This document shows positions 7,032 to 17,273 of a DNA stretch of 44,671 bases, piece after piece (positions within the stretch are counted from its first letter, which is position 1; each line of letters begins with the position of its first letter). Location: the NCBI GenBank assembly GCA_965226245.1, contig CBDDCL010000010.1, positions 1 through 44,671 of the forward strand. Direction: 5' to 3'. The DNA comes from CBDCYS01 sp965226245 (GTDB lineage Bacteria > Acidobacteriota > Terriglobia > Bryobacterales > UBA6623). Below the pieces are notes generated by a model. It ran no database searches. It was not told where the DNA came from and worked only from the letters and a program-made list of their open reading frames with translations. The position numbers were made by a program, and so were the translations under genes.

Positions 7032-7104
7032 TGGGAATTATATCGAATAGTGCCCACGCCAACGATTGGCAAAACATTTTGGGCACTATTCGATATAATT
7101 CCCA
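7032..7104. repeat. Perfect 25-bp inverted repeat with 23-base loop, plus palindrome
   Basis: Arms 7032-7056 and 7080-7104 are exact reverse complements (left arm begins TGGGAATTATATCG). The right arm runs into a second, 16-bp perfect palindrome TCCCATTCGAATGGGA (7100-7115) that covers the ATG of the next frame (7110). AT-rich arms without a T tail argue against a simple terminator; a recombination site, element ends or an operator are all possible. Confidence 0.75.
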
Positions 7105-7109
7105 TTCGA

Positions 7110-7556
7110 ATGGGATTCATTAAACACCTGCTAGGCATCCGAGGCGTCGGCCGCGTCACGACAAGCTTTCGGGAAGACGGCAATCATCGCGTCACAGTGG
7201 AACGCGACTCCGCGACCTCACCCTCTCTCGACGCTGCTGCACTCACTGCGATCTTGTTCCTGTACTACGCGGCGAAAGCGCTGCACGCCGTGGGCTCTGG
7301 TCCGGATGCCGACGAACTGCGTCAAGATATCGCCCTATGTGCCCTCGCCAGCTCCACCCTCGGCAGGCGTTCGGTATTGCAGTACCGATTTAATTGGCGA
7401 CACCTTTATGCAATGCTGATCGGTGATGCGCACGTATCCACCGAAGCCCAGGACACCGTCACTGTCCAGTGCTCGGGACATATGACCGTTCGATCACTCC
7501 TCGTTGCCTTGGGCTGGCCGGGGGCCTTGGCCGGGTCCGCGCCGAACTGCCGGTAG
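7110..7556 (+). CDS. Hypothetical protein behind a palindromic control region
   Basis: 148 aa, ATG 7110 (M-G-F-I-K-H-L-L-G-I-R). Residues 40-60 contain a hydrophobic helix (A-A-L-T-A-I-L-F-L-Y-Y-A-A-K-A-L). I recognise no family. The last 25 residues look less protein-like, so a late frameshift is possible. The start codon is inside a 16-bp palindrome, suggesting a repressor site over the translation start. An earlier in-frame start (7050) would lie within the hairpin loop and is less likely. Confidence 0.45.
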   Translation: MGFIKHLLGIRGVGRVTTSFREDGNHRVTVERDSATSPSLDAAALTAILFLYYAAKALHAVGSGPDADELRQDIALCALASSTLGRRSVLQYRFNWRHLYAMLIGDAHVSTEAQDTVTVQCSGHMTVRSLLVALGWPGALAGSAPNCR

Positions 7557-7670
7557 AGCTGCGCCCGGCGCTCGCCCCTTTGTGGTTCTTTGTCTTGGGG
7601 ACGTGGGAGCGTGAGAGAATGGGCGGACTGATTGGAGGAAAGCTGGGGAGGGACGCAATGGAGATTCGGA

Positions 7671-8541
7671 ATGAAACATAGAGCACCCGTTCTGAACGCT
7701 GCGATTCTGGTATTGGTATTCGCCGTCGCAGTGGCGGCTCAGTCAACAGAGATCGAACAACTGCGTCTGGCAGCGGAGCAGGGAGACGCCAGCGCCCAAT
7801 TCAACCTCGGGTTCATGTACGCCGACGGCCGGGGCGTGCTCAAGGACTACCAGGAGGCCTTGAAGTGGTACCGTCTGGCAGCGGAGCAGGGTTACGCCAG
7901 CGCCCAAACCAACCTCGGGTTCATGTACGCCGACGGCCGGGGCGTGCTCAAGGACTACCAGGAGGCCTTGAAGTGGTACCGTCTGGCAGCGGAGCAGGCA
8001 ATTCAACCTCGGGTTCATGTACGCCACCGGAGAGGGCGTGCCGAAGGACGATGCCAAGGCCGTGAAGTGGTTCCGTCTGGCGGCGGAGCAGGGTTACGCC
8101 AGCGCCCAATACAACCTCGGGTTCATGTATGCCGACGGCCGGGGCGTGCTCAAGGACTACCAGGAGGCCTTGAAGTGGTACCGTCTGGCAGCGGAGCAGG
8201 GAGACGCCAGCGCCCAAACCAACCTCGGGTTCATGTACGCCGACGGCCGGGGCGTGCCGAAGGACGATGCCAAGGCCGTGAGGTGGTTCCGTCTGGCAGC
8301 GGAGCAGGGGCACGCCCAAGCCCAATACAACCTCGGGTTCATGTATGCCGACGGCCGGGGCGTGCTCAAGGATCGCATACTCGCGCACATATGGTTCAAC
8401 ATCGCTGGCGCAAACGGGCACGCCCAAGCCCGTGAGATACGGGACACTGTAGAGCGCGAGCTGACCCGCGCCGAGGTCACCCGCGCGACGGAACTGGCAC
8501 GGGCGTGTATGGATTCGGACTACCAGTCGTGCGAGCCGTGA
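7671..8541 (+). pseudogene. Secreted Sel1-repeat (TPR-like) protein with a 14-bp frameshift deletion
   Basis: ATG 7671 starts a signal peptide (M-K-H-R then A-A-I-L-V-L-V-F-A-V-A-V-A-A-Q). Then come near-identical 36-residue Sel1 repeats (L-A-A-E-Q-G-D-A-S-A-Q-F-N-L-G-F-M-Y-A-D) encoded by 108-bp tandem DNA repeats. After two repeats, at about 7998, 14 bp of the repeat unit are missing and the frame shifts; the sense resumes at 8017 in the third frame and continues through four more units to a Cys-containing tail (C-M-D-S-D-Y-Q-S-C-E-P, stop 8541). Sel1 proteins act as scaffold or signalling repeats in the periplasm. Slippage between repeats is the likely cause. Confidence 0.85.
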
Positions 8542-9098
8542 TCCAGGCGCGTGCGAACGCCCCATCCCCGTACGATAGCCGGAAGCGTTGCCTGAGCGAG
8601 ACGGCGGCCCGAAACACCGGGAGCGTCATGTCCTGAACCGGGAATTCGCGGATGGACGCAATGTCCCCATTGTCCGTATTCCACCGGACCGCGATCCTGA
8701 GCGATCCAAGGGATAAGGACCTGCATGAAATCCGCGCGCGCCTCGGTGAGGGAGATGATCGTCTCGGCGGTGGGTCCCGCCCTTGGCGGGTGTCGTCATG
8801 GCCCTGTGCCGCGCTCTGGCGGCGCCCCGCTCCGCAGCGAGCGGAGTATCTCGAATGTGCGATCGGCCGGGCCCGGCTTGTCCTTATCTTCATTTATGGG
8901 AACCCGGGGTCTGTGCTAGGGTCGCTCCATGCGGACACGTAAGCTCCTACATTTCCACATCGTGAGTCTTCTCGCCGGCGCCGCCGGTGCTCGCGCCGTC
9001 ACAACTGCGCCTCGTTGAATAGTGTCCGTGTCAGCACGGATGGTGACATCGCCGCCGAAAATTAAAGCTTATTCTCGTTGGCAAGGCGCCAGTACTGA
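8542..9098. other. No confident gene
   Basis: About 560 bases with only overlapping low-quality frames. A 29-codon frame at 8930-9019 (M-R-T-R-K-L-L-H-F-H-I-V-S-L-L-A-G-A-A-G) has a signal-peptide-like start but stops at once and may be a truncated leader. Nothing else stands out. Confidence 0.4.
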
Positions 9099-9335
9099 GC
9101 ACCGAGCGCGGTCAACCTCAAACGCCAGATCCTGCGCGCCCAATCCAGGGTCTCCTCCGCCGAACGCAAGCGTCGCACACGCCGCCTGATCCTCATGGGC
9201 TCCTACCTCGAGCACCTCACTGGCGACGATCCCGCCCAGCGAGATAGCTTCATGAAAGGACTCGATGGTTTTCTGGAGCGGCCCCAGGACCGTGCCCTGT
9301 TCGACCTGCCTAGCCGTCCCGATCCGGGCTCCTGA
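9099..9335 (+). pseudogene. TraD/MobC-like mobilisation protein lacking its start
   Basis: Open from a stop at 9096-9098 without a start codon. Encodes N-L-K-R-Q-I-L-R-A-Q, A-E-R-K-R-R-T-R-R-L-I-L-M-G-S-Y-L-E-H-L, then F-M-K-G-L-D-G-F-L-E-R and R-A-L-F-D-L: a basic coiled N-part and an acidic tail as in small TraD/MobC accessory proteins of mobilisable plasmids. The N-terminus is missing. It is homologous to the tail at 3153-3269, suggesting two plasmids each brought a copy. Confidence 0.55.
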
Positions 9336-9443
9336 ACCTTACAGGAGAGGTTCCGTGTCCTTCCTTGCGGTTTTCCGGGTCGGGTGCTTGGCTCTCTCAA
9401 CAGGATGTGTTCTCTTTGGGGTTGGTTTTGTTCTGTAGGAGTT

Positions 9444-9590
9444 TTATCCACAGATCCGCTGTGCATACTACTTGTTCTCTTATTACTTGTTCTTTAACTA
9501 CATGAGTGTGTTCCCGTTTCACCCACGGAAACGGGCCAAAGTATTCCCGTTTCACCTAAATGCCAGCGTTTGAAGTATTCCCGTTTCACC
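9444..9590 (+). other. Origin of replicon A (DnaA box, AT-rich repeats, three iterons)
   Basis: A perfect DnaA box TTATCCACA (9444-9452) is followed by AT-rich ACTTGT repeats (9467-9490) and three direct 13-mers TTCCCGTTTCACC at 9511-9523, 9544-9556 and 9578-9590 (33-34 bp spacing, so on one DNA face). A DnaA-like box TCATCCACA is on the minus strand near 9610. The iterons lie 137 bp beyond the 3' end of the initiator gene on its minus strand. This is the layout of an iteron-regulated theta origin; the initiator binds the iterons. Bases 9336-9443 and 9591-9726 show no gene. Confidence 0.85.
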
Positions 9591-9726
9591 TTGGAAAACT
9601 CCCCCTAATCACAGGGGCCTGTGGATGAACCCCCGATGAAGCGCCGCAGTAGTGCCCCGTTTTCGGCCTTCGGGCCGCTCAGGGCCGTCAGAGGGCCATT
9701 CCGGACTAGGAACGGGTTCTTGAGTG

Positions 9727-10704
9727 CTATTCCACGAACTGGGATTGCTGCCCTGGCGGGATCGCGGGCTTTGAGGGCGAGAGGATCAACACGCCCTTGG
9801 CCGTCGCGTACTTCAGATCCGGCCAGGCCGCCTTGATCTTCTTCAACTCCCGGAGGCACTTTGTGCGGAAGTTGTTCACTGTATTCTTGTCGCCCGCCTT
9901 TGAGGGGTGTGCTCCGAACTGGCGGTACAACTGCTTCCAGGAGAGCCGTAGCGGACGCTGAAGTGAAAAGGTGCGGTAGGTCAGCCACAGGTACCAGTCC
10001 AGACCCAGCGAGGACCGCTTCATGGCCTTGAGGATGTTCATGTCCAGCGGCACCGGGTGCTGGATGACCTCCTGGAAGAACTTCTCGCCCAACTCAATCT
10101 TGCTCTGCCACAGCGAGGGCTCGTCGGGCCGCTTGGGGTCCCACCAGAACTCCCCTCGGTCAGCGATCTGTGAGGAAATGAACTGCTCTCTGCCCTGACC
10201 CTCGTAGATCAACTGGACATGAGCGTAAAACAACCGCTTCATCTGGTTTTGGAGCCGGGTGCGGTCGCCCCGGCTGCTTCCTCCGCTGGTGTGTAAATCC
10301 AGCTTTCGCATGAACTCGGAAAGTGAAGAACCCAGGACCAGCTCGCGGCTTTGGGTCCGCACCGCCTCCGTGCACACCCAGGCCATCAATAATCGGGGAA
10401 GGGTTCCATAAGGGAGATTGTTGTCGGCCCCCGCAATCATGACCAGCTTGTACGGGCCGTTGACGCGCTTGTACTGAAGCTGATTGCCGGGGTTGGTGCG
10501 GGGGAGGGAACACAGTGCCATCATCCGCGCCATGAACCCCATCTCGGGGTCCTGTTCGCTGGCCCAGACAAGTTGGTCTACCTGATCGGCCTGGGTGAAG
10601 TGGCTCAATGCCTGCGGAGCGGCTTTGCGGAGCGCGTTCACCGGGCCGTCCAGGCCGGAGACGGCATCACCGATAGAAATCAAGCTGTCTCGTTTACGCT
10701 TCAT
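9727..10704 (-). CDS. Plasmid replication initiator, RepA_C type
   Basis: 325 aa. Contains Y-G-T-L-P-R-L-L-M-A-W-V-C-T-E-A-V, T-Q-S-R-E-L-V-L-G-S-S-L-S-E-F-M-R-K-L and Q-M-K-R-L-F-Y-A-H-V, the core of Pfam RepA_C initiators (winged-helix proteins). A second winged-helix half follows (P-L-D-M-N-I-L-K-A-M-K-R-S-S-L-G-L-D-W-Y-L-W-L). It would bind the iterons at 9511-9590 and open the AT-rich repeats with DnaA. Intact, ATG start at 10704. The partition genes are divergent on the other side of a 320-bp gap. Confidence 0.88.
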   Translation of the reverse strand: MKRKRDSLISIGDAVSGLDGPVNALRKAAPQALSHFTQADQVDQLVWASEQDPEMGFMARMMALCSLPRTNPGNQLQYKRVNGPYKLVMIAGADNNLPYGTLPRLLMAWVCTEAVRTQSRELVLGSSLSEFMRKLDLHTSGGSSRGDRTRLQNQMKRLFYAHVQLIYEGQGREQFISSQIADRGEFWWDPKRPDEPSLWQSKIELGEKFFQEVIQHPVPLDMNILKAMKRSSLGLDWYLWLTYRTFSLQRPLRLSWKQLYRQFGAHPSKAGDKNTVNNFRTKCLRELKKIKAAWPDLKYATAKGVLILSPSKPAIPPGQQSQFVE

Positions 10705-10966
10705 GTCTTATATTCTCCCATGCCCCCAGACAATCTGAGTGAGCGTTTTTTGAACTAAGTCACCTCAAGAATTCGATCAAGCCGCCGACCCAGACGTCCA
10801 GGATCAGACAGCTCGCATTCCCATACCACCATCGAGCCCCATTCTGTGAACAGCAATTCTTCTGGATATTAGATCTCTGGGTTGCACGGAAATCCCTTGA
10901 TCATCTCCGCATGCGTCGGTCCGCGAAGCATCGCCCTGTAAGCTAAACAGTGACATTGGAATAAAG

Positions 10967-10998
10967 TTATAGTAACATTGTCTGTGATGTTACTCCAA
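10967..10998. promoter_or_regulatory. Partition operator/centromere repeats upstream of parA (replicon A)
   Basis: The 13-mer pattern RATGTTACTNYAA occurs on the minus strand at 10967-10979 (AATGTTACTATAA) and on the plus strand at 10986-10998 (GATGTTACTCCAA), with a weaker AATGTCACT on the minus strand at 10950-10958. A further copy, AATGTTACTTCAA, lies between parA and its partner at 11666-11678. Repeats before and after parA fit a site bound by the RHH partner, for autorepression and partition. The rest of 10705-11000 is featureless. Confidence 0.6.
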
Positions 10999-11021
10999 CG
11001 TTGTTTCGATGTGGTAATCTC

Positions 11022-11642
11022 ATGATTCTCACTGTGGGCGGCATCAAAGGGGGCAGCGGTAAAACCACCGTCGCCACAAACCTCGCCTGCATTGCCGCAA
11101 CTCAGAATGCCGACGTCTTGCTCGTGGACGCCGACGACCAGGAAACCGCATCCGATTTTACTGCGGTCCGCAAGGAAGACTACCCGGACGCGCCCCGTTA
11201 TACATGCACCAAGCTCACCGGTAAGGCCGTCCGCACCGAAATCCTAGAACTGGCTCCCCAATACGACCACATCATCGTGGACACTGGCGGCCGTGACACG
11301 ACCAGCCAGCGTGCTGCTTTGGCTGTTTCCCAACTTTTGCTTGTTCCCTTTGTTCCCCGCAGCTTCGATATCTGGACCCTCAACAAAGTCGCCACGCTCG
11401 TCGAAGAACTACGCTCCGTGAATCCCGCGCTTGCCGCCTATGTATTCCTCAACAGGACCGACCCGCAAGGGCAGGGAACTGAGAATGCTGAAGCGGCCGC
11501 CCTGCTTGGCGAGATCGACGGGCTCACCTATCTCGATGCCCCTCTCGGCAGCCGCAAGGCCTTCGGCCACGCCGCCACTAAGGGCCTTGCCGTCACCGAA
11601 CTCGCCGGCCACCACAACAACCCAAGGCCACCGCCGAGATAA
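11022..11642 (+). CDS. parA: ParA-type partition ATPase (replicon A)
   Basis: ATG 11022 is preferred over the upstream TTG 11001 because M-I-L-T-V-G-G-I-K-G-G-S-G-K-T-T puts the deviant Walker A box at residues 9-16, standard for small ParA/MipZ proteins. Walker A' D-A-D-D-Q-E and I-I-V-D-T-G-G-R-D follow. ATP-dependent movement of the plasmid over the nucleoid. The end is odd: after A-G-H-H-N-N the frame runs into Pro/Arg and stops, whereas one base shift gives P-K-A-T-A-E-I-T-A-L-Y-K-R, the expected ParA tail, so a one-base deletion near 11625 is likely. Confidence 0.87.
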   Translation: MILTVGGIKGGSGKTTVATNLACIAATQNADVLLVDADDQETASDFTAVRKEDYPDAPRYTCTKLTGKAVRTEILELAPQYDHIIVDTGGRDTTSQRAALAVSQLLLVPFVPRSFDIWTLNKVATLVEELRSVNPALAAYVFLNRTDPQGQGTENAEAAALLGEIDGLTYLDAPLGSRKAFGHAATKGLAVTELAGHHNNPRPPPR

Positions 11643-11704
11643 CGGCCTTATATAAACGTTGCTATAATGTTACTTCAATCTTAAAATCCACAGGGTAGGT
11701 TCTC

Positions 11705-11983
11705 ATGGCTTTACGACGCAAACCGCAATCTGAATCCAAAAAATCACCAGCCGCCGAGCACCTCATTGAAGCCCTGATCAACAAGGGTGGCTCCATTGCC
11801 CCTGATCACGAGGAAGGGGGGAGGGACAGGCCCCGGCTCGTACAGCTCCGTCTGCCCCGTGCTCTTATCCAGCGCATTGACAAGGCGCGCAAGCACCGCC
11901 TTGTCGTGCCTTCCCGTCATACGTGGCTGCTCGAAGCACTCATCGAGAAGCTGGAAACCGAGGAACACCTGAAAGCCTCCTGA
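11705..11983 (+). CDS. Small ribbon-helix-helix partition partner (ParB-like)
   Basis: 92 aa. A flexible polar N-terminus is followed by R-P-R-L-V-Q-L-R-L-P-R-A-L-I-Q-R-I-D-K-A-R and S-R-H-T-W-L-L-E-A-L-I-E-K-L-E: a beta strand and two helices as in RHH centromere-binding proteins. It lies 62 bp after parA with an AATGTTACT repeat in between. Expected to bind the repeats at 10967-10998 and 11666-11678 and to stimulate the ParA ATPase. The exact family name is not clear. Confidence 0.7.
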   Translation: MALRRKPQSESKKSPAAEHLIEALINKGGSIAPDHEEGGRDRPRLVQLRLPRALIQRIDKARKHRLVVPSRHTWLLEALIEKLETEEHLKAS

Positions 11984-12078
11984 TGCCTAAAATCTGTGGA
12001 CAATCCTGTGCCCAGCCCTGCAAGCCAATCCGGACTTCGGAGCTCTTGCCCGGAGAGGCCTATGGGCGAATCTAGCGA

Positions 12079-12497
12079 TTGACGAACGAATTAGGCAAGC
12101 TGGCCGAGCAATACGGGCAGGATCAGAAGCGGCTGGCAGGGCAGTGCGCGAGCTTGGCAGGGCAGGTCACGCGCTTGGAAGAGCAGGTGCGACAATTGGC
12201 CGAGCAGTACGCACAGGCGCAGAAAGAGTACGCCGAGTGGGCGAACAGGACGACCGCACTCGCCGAGGACCACCAGAAGATGGGCGCACATGTGACGAAA
12301 TTGACCGACGCCTACGAGAGTGCGAACGACAGTCACAACGCACTGGTGAAAGATTTGGACGAACTCTTTCGTTGATCCAGGCCGAGGCCGAGCAGAAGCG
12401 GACTGCAGGAGACCGCTGGGACCGCGTTGAGGGGAGAATTGAGAGTCTGATCCAAAGCCAGCGCGAACGCAACCGGTCGGGGCCGGACCTCGGCTGA
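12079..12497 (+). pseudogene. Coiled-coil protein, frameshifted
   Basis: TTG 12079 opens a frame of heptad-like repeats (L-A-E-Q-Y-G-Q-D-Q-K-R-L-A-G-Q, L-E-E-Q-V-R-Q-L-A-E-Q) ending at 12375. The sense continues in the next frame from about 12365 (L-I-Q-A-E-A-E-Q-K-R-T-A-G-D-R-W-D-R-V-E) to 12497, so one base was gained or lost. Almost entirely alpha-helical coiled coil of about 135 residues; function unknown. Part of it (12174-12268) is copied at 6846-6940. The IS3 element begins 24 bp later. Confidence 0.6.
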
Positions 12498-12583
12498 TAG
12501 TGCTCGCAGCGCCCTCTGACGTGACCGGGGTTTTTTGTACCAGGTGAAATGAGAGAGAATTCACCTGAGAAGGAGCCCCGATC

Positions 12584-12862
12584 ATGTCGACGAAGAGGTA
12601 TAGGCCGGAGCAGGTTGTAAACCTCCTACGGCAGATCGGAGTGCAGATCGCGAACGGGAAGACGGTGCCCCAAGCCTGCAAGGAAGCAGGAATTCACACC
12701 CAGACGTTCTATCGGTGGCGGAAGGAGTACGGAGGACTAAAATTAGAGCAGGCCAAACGGCTGAAGGAATTGGAGAAGGAGAATGCGCGACTGAAGCGGG
12801 TGGCGGCGGAGCTGTCGCTGGAGAAGCAGGTGCTGCGGGAGGTGGCCCAGGGAAACTTCTGA
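12584..12862 (+). CDS. IS3-family orfA (HTH, IS407-like group)
   Basis: 92 aa from ATG 12584, after an AAGGAG site. Helix-turn-helix G-K-T-V-P-Q-A-C-K-E-A-G-I-H-T-Q-T-F-Y then W-R-K-E-Y-G-G-L-K and a leucine zipper (A-K-R-L-K-E-L-E-K-E-N-A-R-L-K-R-V). Provides DNA binding; fused to orfB by -1 frameshifting in active elements. Ends L-R-E-V-A-Q-G-N-F-stop, the usual group ending. Confidence 0.92.
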   Translation: MSTKRYRPEQVVNLLRQIGVQIANGKTVPQACKEAGIHTQTFYRWRKEYGGLKLEQAKRLKELEKENARLKRVAAELSLEKQVLREVAQGNF

Positions 12863-13743
12863 GCCCTGAGCGGCGGTGTTGTGCGGTGGAGCGTGCCGAG
12901 CAAGGATATGGGATGAGTGAGCGGCACGCCTGCTGGCTGCTGGGGCAATGGAGAGGAACACAACGATATGAACCGGTGCATCGGCTGGACGAGGATGAAC
13001 TGACACAGGCCATCATTGCCTTGGCAGCGAACTACGGCCGCTATGGCTACCGGAGGATTACGGCGCTGCTGCGAAGAGCAGGCTGGCAGGTGGGTAAGGA
13101 TCGGGTCCAGCGGATCTGGCGGCGAGAGGGGCTGAAAGTGCCGCAAAAACACAGGCCGCGAAGACGACTGTGGCTGAACGACGGTTCCTGTATACGACTG
13201 AGGCCGGAGCGGCGCAACCACGTATGGAGCTATGACTTTGTTAGCGCCAGAACGCACGATGGAAGGACGCTGCGGTTGCTGACGCTGCTGGACGAGTATA
13301 CGCGGGAATGCCTGGCGATCCGAGTGGAGCGAAGGATGGGCAGCCTGGAGGTGATCGAGACGTTGTCGGACGTGATGCTGTGGCGAGGGATCCCGGAGCA
13401 CATCCGCTCCGATAACGGCCCGGAGTTCGTCGCCCAGAAGTTGCGCCAATGGCTGGGGAATCTCGGGACCGGAACGTTGTACATCGAACCAGGTAGTCCA
13501 TGGGAGAACGGGTATTGTGAGAGTTTCAATGGGAAGTTGCGGGATGAATGCCTGAACGGGGAGATCTTCTACACCTTGCAGGAAGCGAAGGTGTTAATCG
13601 AGCAGTGGAGGCGACACTACAACAGGGTTCGACCTCACAGTGCTCTTGGTTATCGTCCACCGGCACCGGAGGCCATGGAAATCCCGCCGCTGCTCGGGAG
13701 GCAGCTGCCTCCCGACCTAGGGACAGAATTACCGCTGAACTAA
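12856..13743 (+). CDS. IS3-family orfB (DDE transposase)
   Basis: The orfB sense begins around 12856 (L-L-S-P-E-R-R), overlapping the end of orfA; the frame is open from 12715 but earlier codons are not orfB-like. Contains H-V-W-S-Y-D-F-V (first Asp), R-S-D-N-G-P-E-F (second Asp) and W-E-N-G-Y-C-E-S-F-N-G-K-L-R-D-E (Glu): the rve DDE core, intact. The middle third differs from copy 2 while both flanks are nearly identical (see findings). Confidence 0.92.
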   Translation, partial: LLSPERRCCAVERAEQGYGMSERHACWLLGQWRGTQRYEPVHRLDEDELTQAIIALAANYGRYGYRRITALLRRAGWQVGKDRVQRIWRREGLKVPQKHRPRRRLWLNDGSCIRLRPERRNHVWSYDFVSARTHDGRTLRLLTLLDEYTRECLAIRVERRMGSLEVIETLSDVMLWRGIPEHIRSDNGPEFVAQKLRQWLGNLGTGTLYIEPGSPWENGYCESFNGKLRDECLNGEIFYTLQEAKVLIEQWRRHYNRVRPHSALGYRPPAPEAMEIPPLLGRQLPPDLGTELPLN

Positions 13744-13916
13744 CATACGAGTTGGTACAATCACTGGGGGCAGGTCAGGTAACCGAGTACGATTACGAAG
13801 CCGCGCTCGGAGAGGCTTCGTAAATGTACAGTGTGTGCATCGCACTTTCCAAGGCCTCATGATTCTTGTACACAGAACAGTTTGGAAGAGGAATGCAGGA
13901 CACGATTGGAGAGAAT

Positions 13917-16115
<2,199 letters not shown>

Positions 16116-16178
16116 TCCTAGTGTGGTGGCCGGTGGCAGCACTCAGCCGGTCTCTGTAGACTCAAGAGAATAGAGTGT

Positions 16179-16255
16179 GCGCCCGTAGCTCAGTTGGATA
16201 GAGCATCGGCCTTCTAATCCGAGGGTCGCAGGTTCGAATCCTGCCGGGCGCGCCA
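16179..16255 (+). tRNA. tRNA-Arg, anticodon TCT
   Basis: 77 nt including an encoded CCA. Acceptor GCGCCCG / CGGGCGC, D-arm GCTC-AGTTGGATA-GAGC, anticodon loop CTTCTAA (anticodon TCT, reads AGA), T-arm GCAGG-TTCGAAT-CCTGC. One C-U mismatch closes the anticodon stem at the loop side. It closely resembles E. coli argU. AGA is a rare codon in GC-rich genomes, and this gene is a common integration target for phages and islands. Confidence 0.95.
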
Positions 16256-16417
16256 CTTTCTCGCCGGATTCTGCCGACTGCGCAGGCTGGTGACCACTCC
16301 TGCGGTCACTTCTCGTCGTTCCGACCGGTCACATCGCACCGACGACTAGCGTGCTGAAGTACGGGTAGACAGATTCCGCTTCACTTTCAGCGTCATCGAC
16401 GGCATGGTGTGACCGTC

Positions 16418-16684
16418 ATGGCGAGCGACCCTGCATCGTCGCCAACTGTGGAAGAGGCCCTGAGGTCCGCAGCGGCACGATTCGCACTGCTGGCAGATGT
16501 CCTGGAACTCCAGGCCCTCGGCATCGAACGCGCCGACCAGCCCGTTGGCCCGGAAGGCTCTCGAGCGCTGGCGGAGACCTGCCGACAGGCAGTCGGGGAC
16601 CTGCAGAGACTCCTGAGCGCTCTCCCAGTGGATCTGCTCAACTGGTCAGACGCGGCCAAGCGGCAGGGGGGCCGGCACCCATGA
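16418..16684 (+). CDS. Small helical hypothetical protein
   Basis: 88 aa from ATG 16418 (M-A-S-D-P-A-S-S-P-T); an ATG 9 bases earlier is also possible. Ala/Leu-rich helices (E-A-L-R-S-A-A-A-R-F-A-L-L-A-D-V-L-E-L-Q-A) without a family I recognise. Its stop overlaps the next start (ATGA at 16681), so it is the first gene of a three-gene operon with two HTH proteins. Bases 16256-16417 hold no gene. Confidence 0.5.
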   Translation: MASDPASSPTVEEALRSAAARFALLADVLELQALGIERADQPVGPEGSRALAETCRQAVGDLQRLLSALPVDLLNWSDAAKRQGGRHP

Positions 16685-17061
16685 GCCTGATGCGAACCTA
16701 TCGTCGGGCTCTCGGATTGTCGCAGTCAGCGTTCGCGGCGCAGTTGAACGTGCCGCTTGAGACCTACCGCCCATGGGACGCAGGCCGCCGCGAGCCGCCG
16801 CCGCAACTCCTCACCAGAGCCAGGACCCTTGCGGGCTATCCGGACGATACGGTGCTTCTGCCTTTGCCGGTCCTGGCTTTGATGATCGGCGTGCATGTTC
16901 GCACGCTGCACGCAGCCGCGCGTTCAGGCCGACTAGGTGTTGCCTATGATACGCGGACGACCTTCCGCCGCCTGCGCCCGAGGGCGACACTGAAGCACGC
17001 GCTGGACTTTCGTCGGCACTACTACGGCACTCAGCGCCGCCCGCCACGCCAGTGCCACTGA
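16681..17061 (+). CDS. XRE-like helix-turn-helix protein
   Basis: 126 aa. Starts M-R-T-Y-R-R-A-L-G-L-S-Q-S-A-F-A-A-Q-L-N with V-P-L-E-T-Y-R-P-W-D-A-G-R-R-E-P-P, a Cro/C1-type helix-turn-helix. The second half has another possible DNA-binding piece, M-I-G-V-H-V-R-T-L-H-A-A-A-R-S-G-R-L-G-V, like an excisionase/MerR-type wing, then R-T-T-F-R-R. Likely a regulator; targets unknown. Overlaps both neighbours. Confidence 0.6.
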   Translation: MSLMRTYRRALGLSQSAFAAQLNVPLETYRPWDAGRREPPPQLLTRARTLAGYPDDTVLLPLPVLALMIGVHVRTLHAAARSGRLGVAYDTRTTFRRLRPRATLKHALDFRRHYYGTQRRPPRQCH

Positions 17062-17273
17062 CCTGGGTCTCCGTTCCCGAGGACTATGACGTTCAACTCA
17101 AAGCGCTGCGCAGACACCTCGACATCAGCCAGGCTGGATTCGCGCGCCTGGTCGGCGCCGCCGGTAAGGCCGTCGTCTATCAATGGGAAGCGCGGAAACG
17201 CACGCCACCGCCTCTTTTCTGGCAGCGGGTCCATGAGCTTCAATCCGGGGTCCGCCCTCACCCCGTCCCATGA
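17052..17273 (+). CDS. Small XRE-like helix-turn-helix protein
   Basis: 73 aa from GTG 17052 (overlaps the preceding gene by 10 bases). Core L-K-A-L-R-R-H-L-D-I-S-Q-A-G-F-A-R-L-V-G and V-Y-Q-W-E-A-R-K-R-T-P-P is a second Cro/C1-type HTH. The motif I-S-Q-A-G-F-A with Q-W-E-x-x-K-R is shared with the upstream protein, so these may be a duplicated pair. Role unknown. Confidence 0.55.
   Translation: MPLTWVSVPEDYDVQLKALRRHLDISQAGFARLVGAAGKAVVYQWEARKRTPPPLFWQRVHELQSGVRPHPVP

Larger units (their letters stand above)
12522..13777 (+). mobile_element. IS3-family insertion sequence, copy 1
   Basis: 1256 bp, from TGACCGGGGTTTTTTGTACC to the inverse of TGACCTGCCCCCAGTGATTG. Carries overlapping orfA and orfB. 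The second copy (18681-19936) is exactly the same length and in the opposite orientation. No target duplication is visible. On the right, 14 codons T-E-Y-D-Y-E-A-A-L-G-E-A-S-stop (13781-13822) look like the severed tail of a host gene. Confidence 0.9.

Noticed and set aside
7032..7104. Rho-independent terminator
   Set aside because: Arms are AT-rich, the loop is long and no T run follows.
8652..8942. Plus-strand frame after the Sel1 gene
   Set aside because: No family likeness or ribosome site; overlapping frames of equal quality on both strands.
16179..16255. tRNA-Arg as an attachment site for a nearby integrase
   Set aside because: No repeated tRNA 3' segment was found elsewhere in the window.
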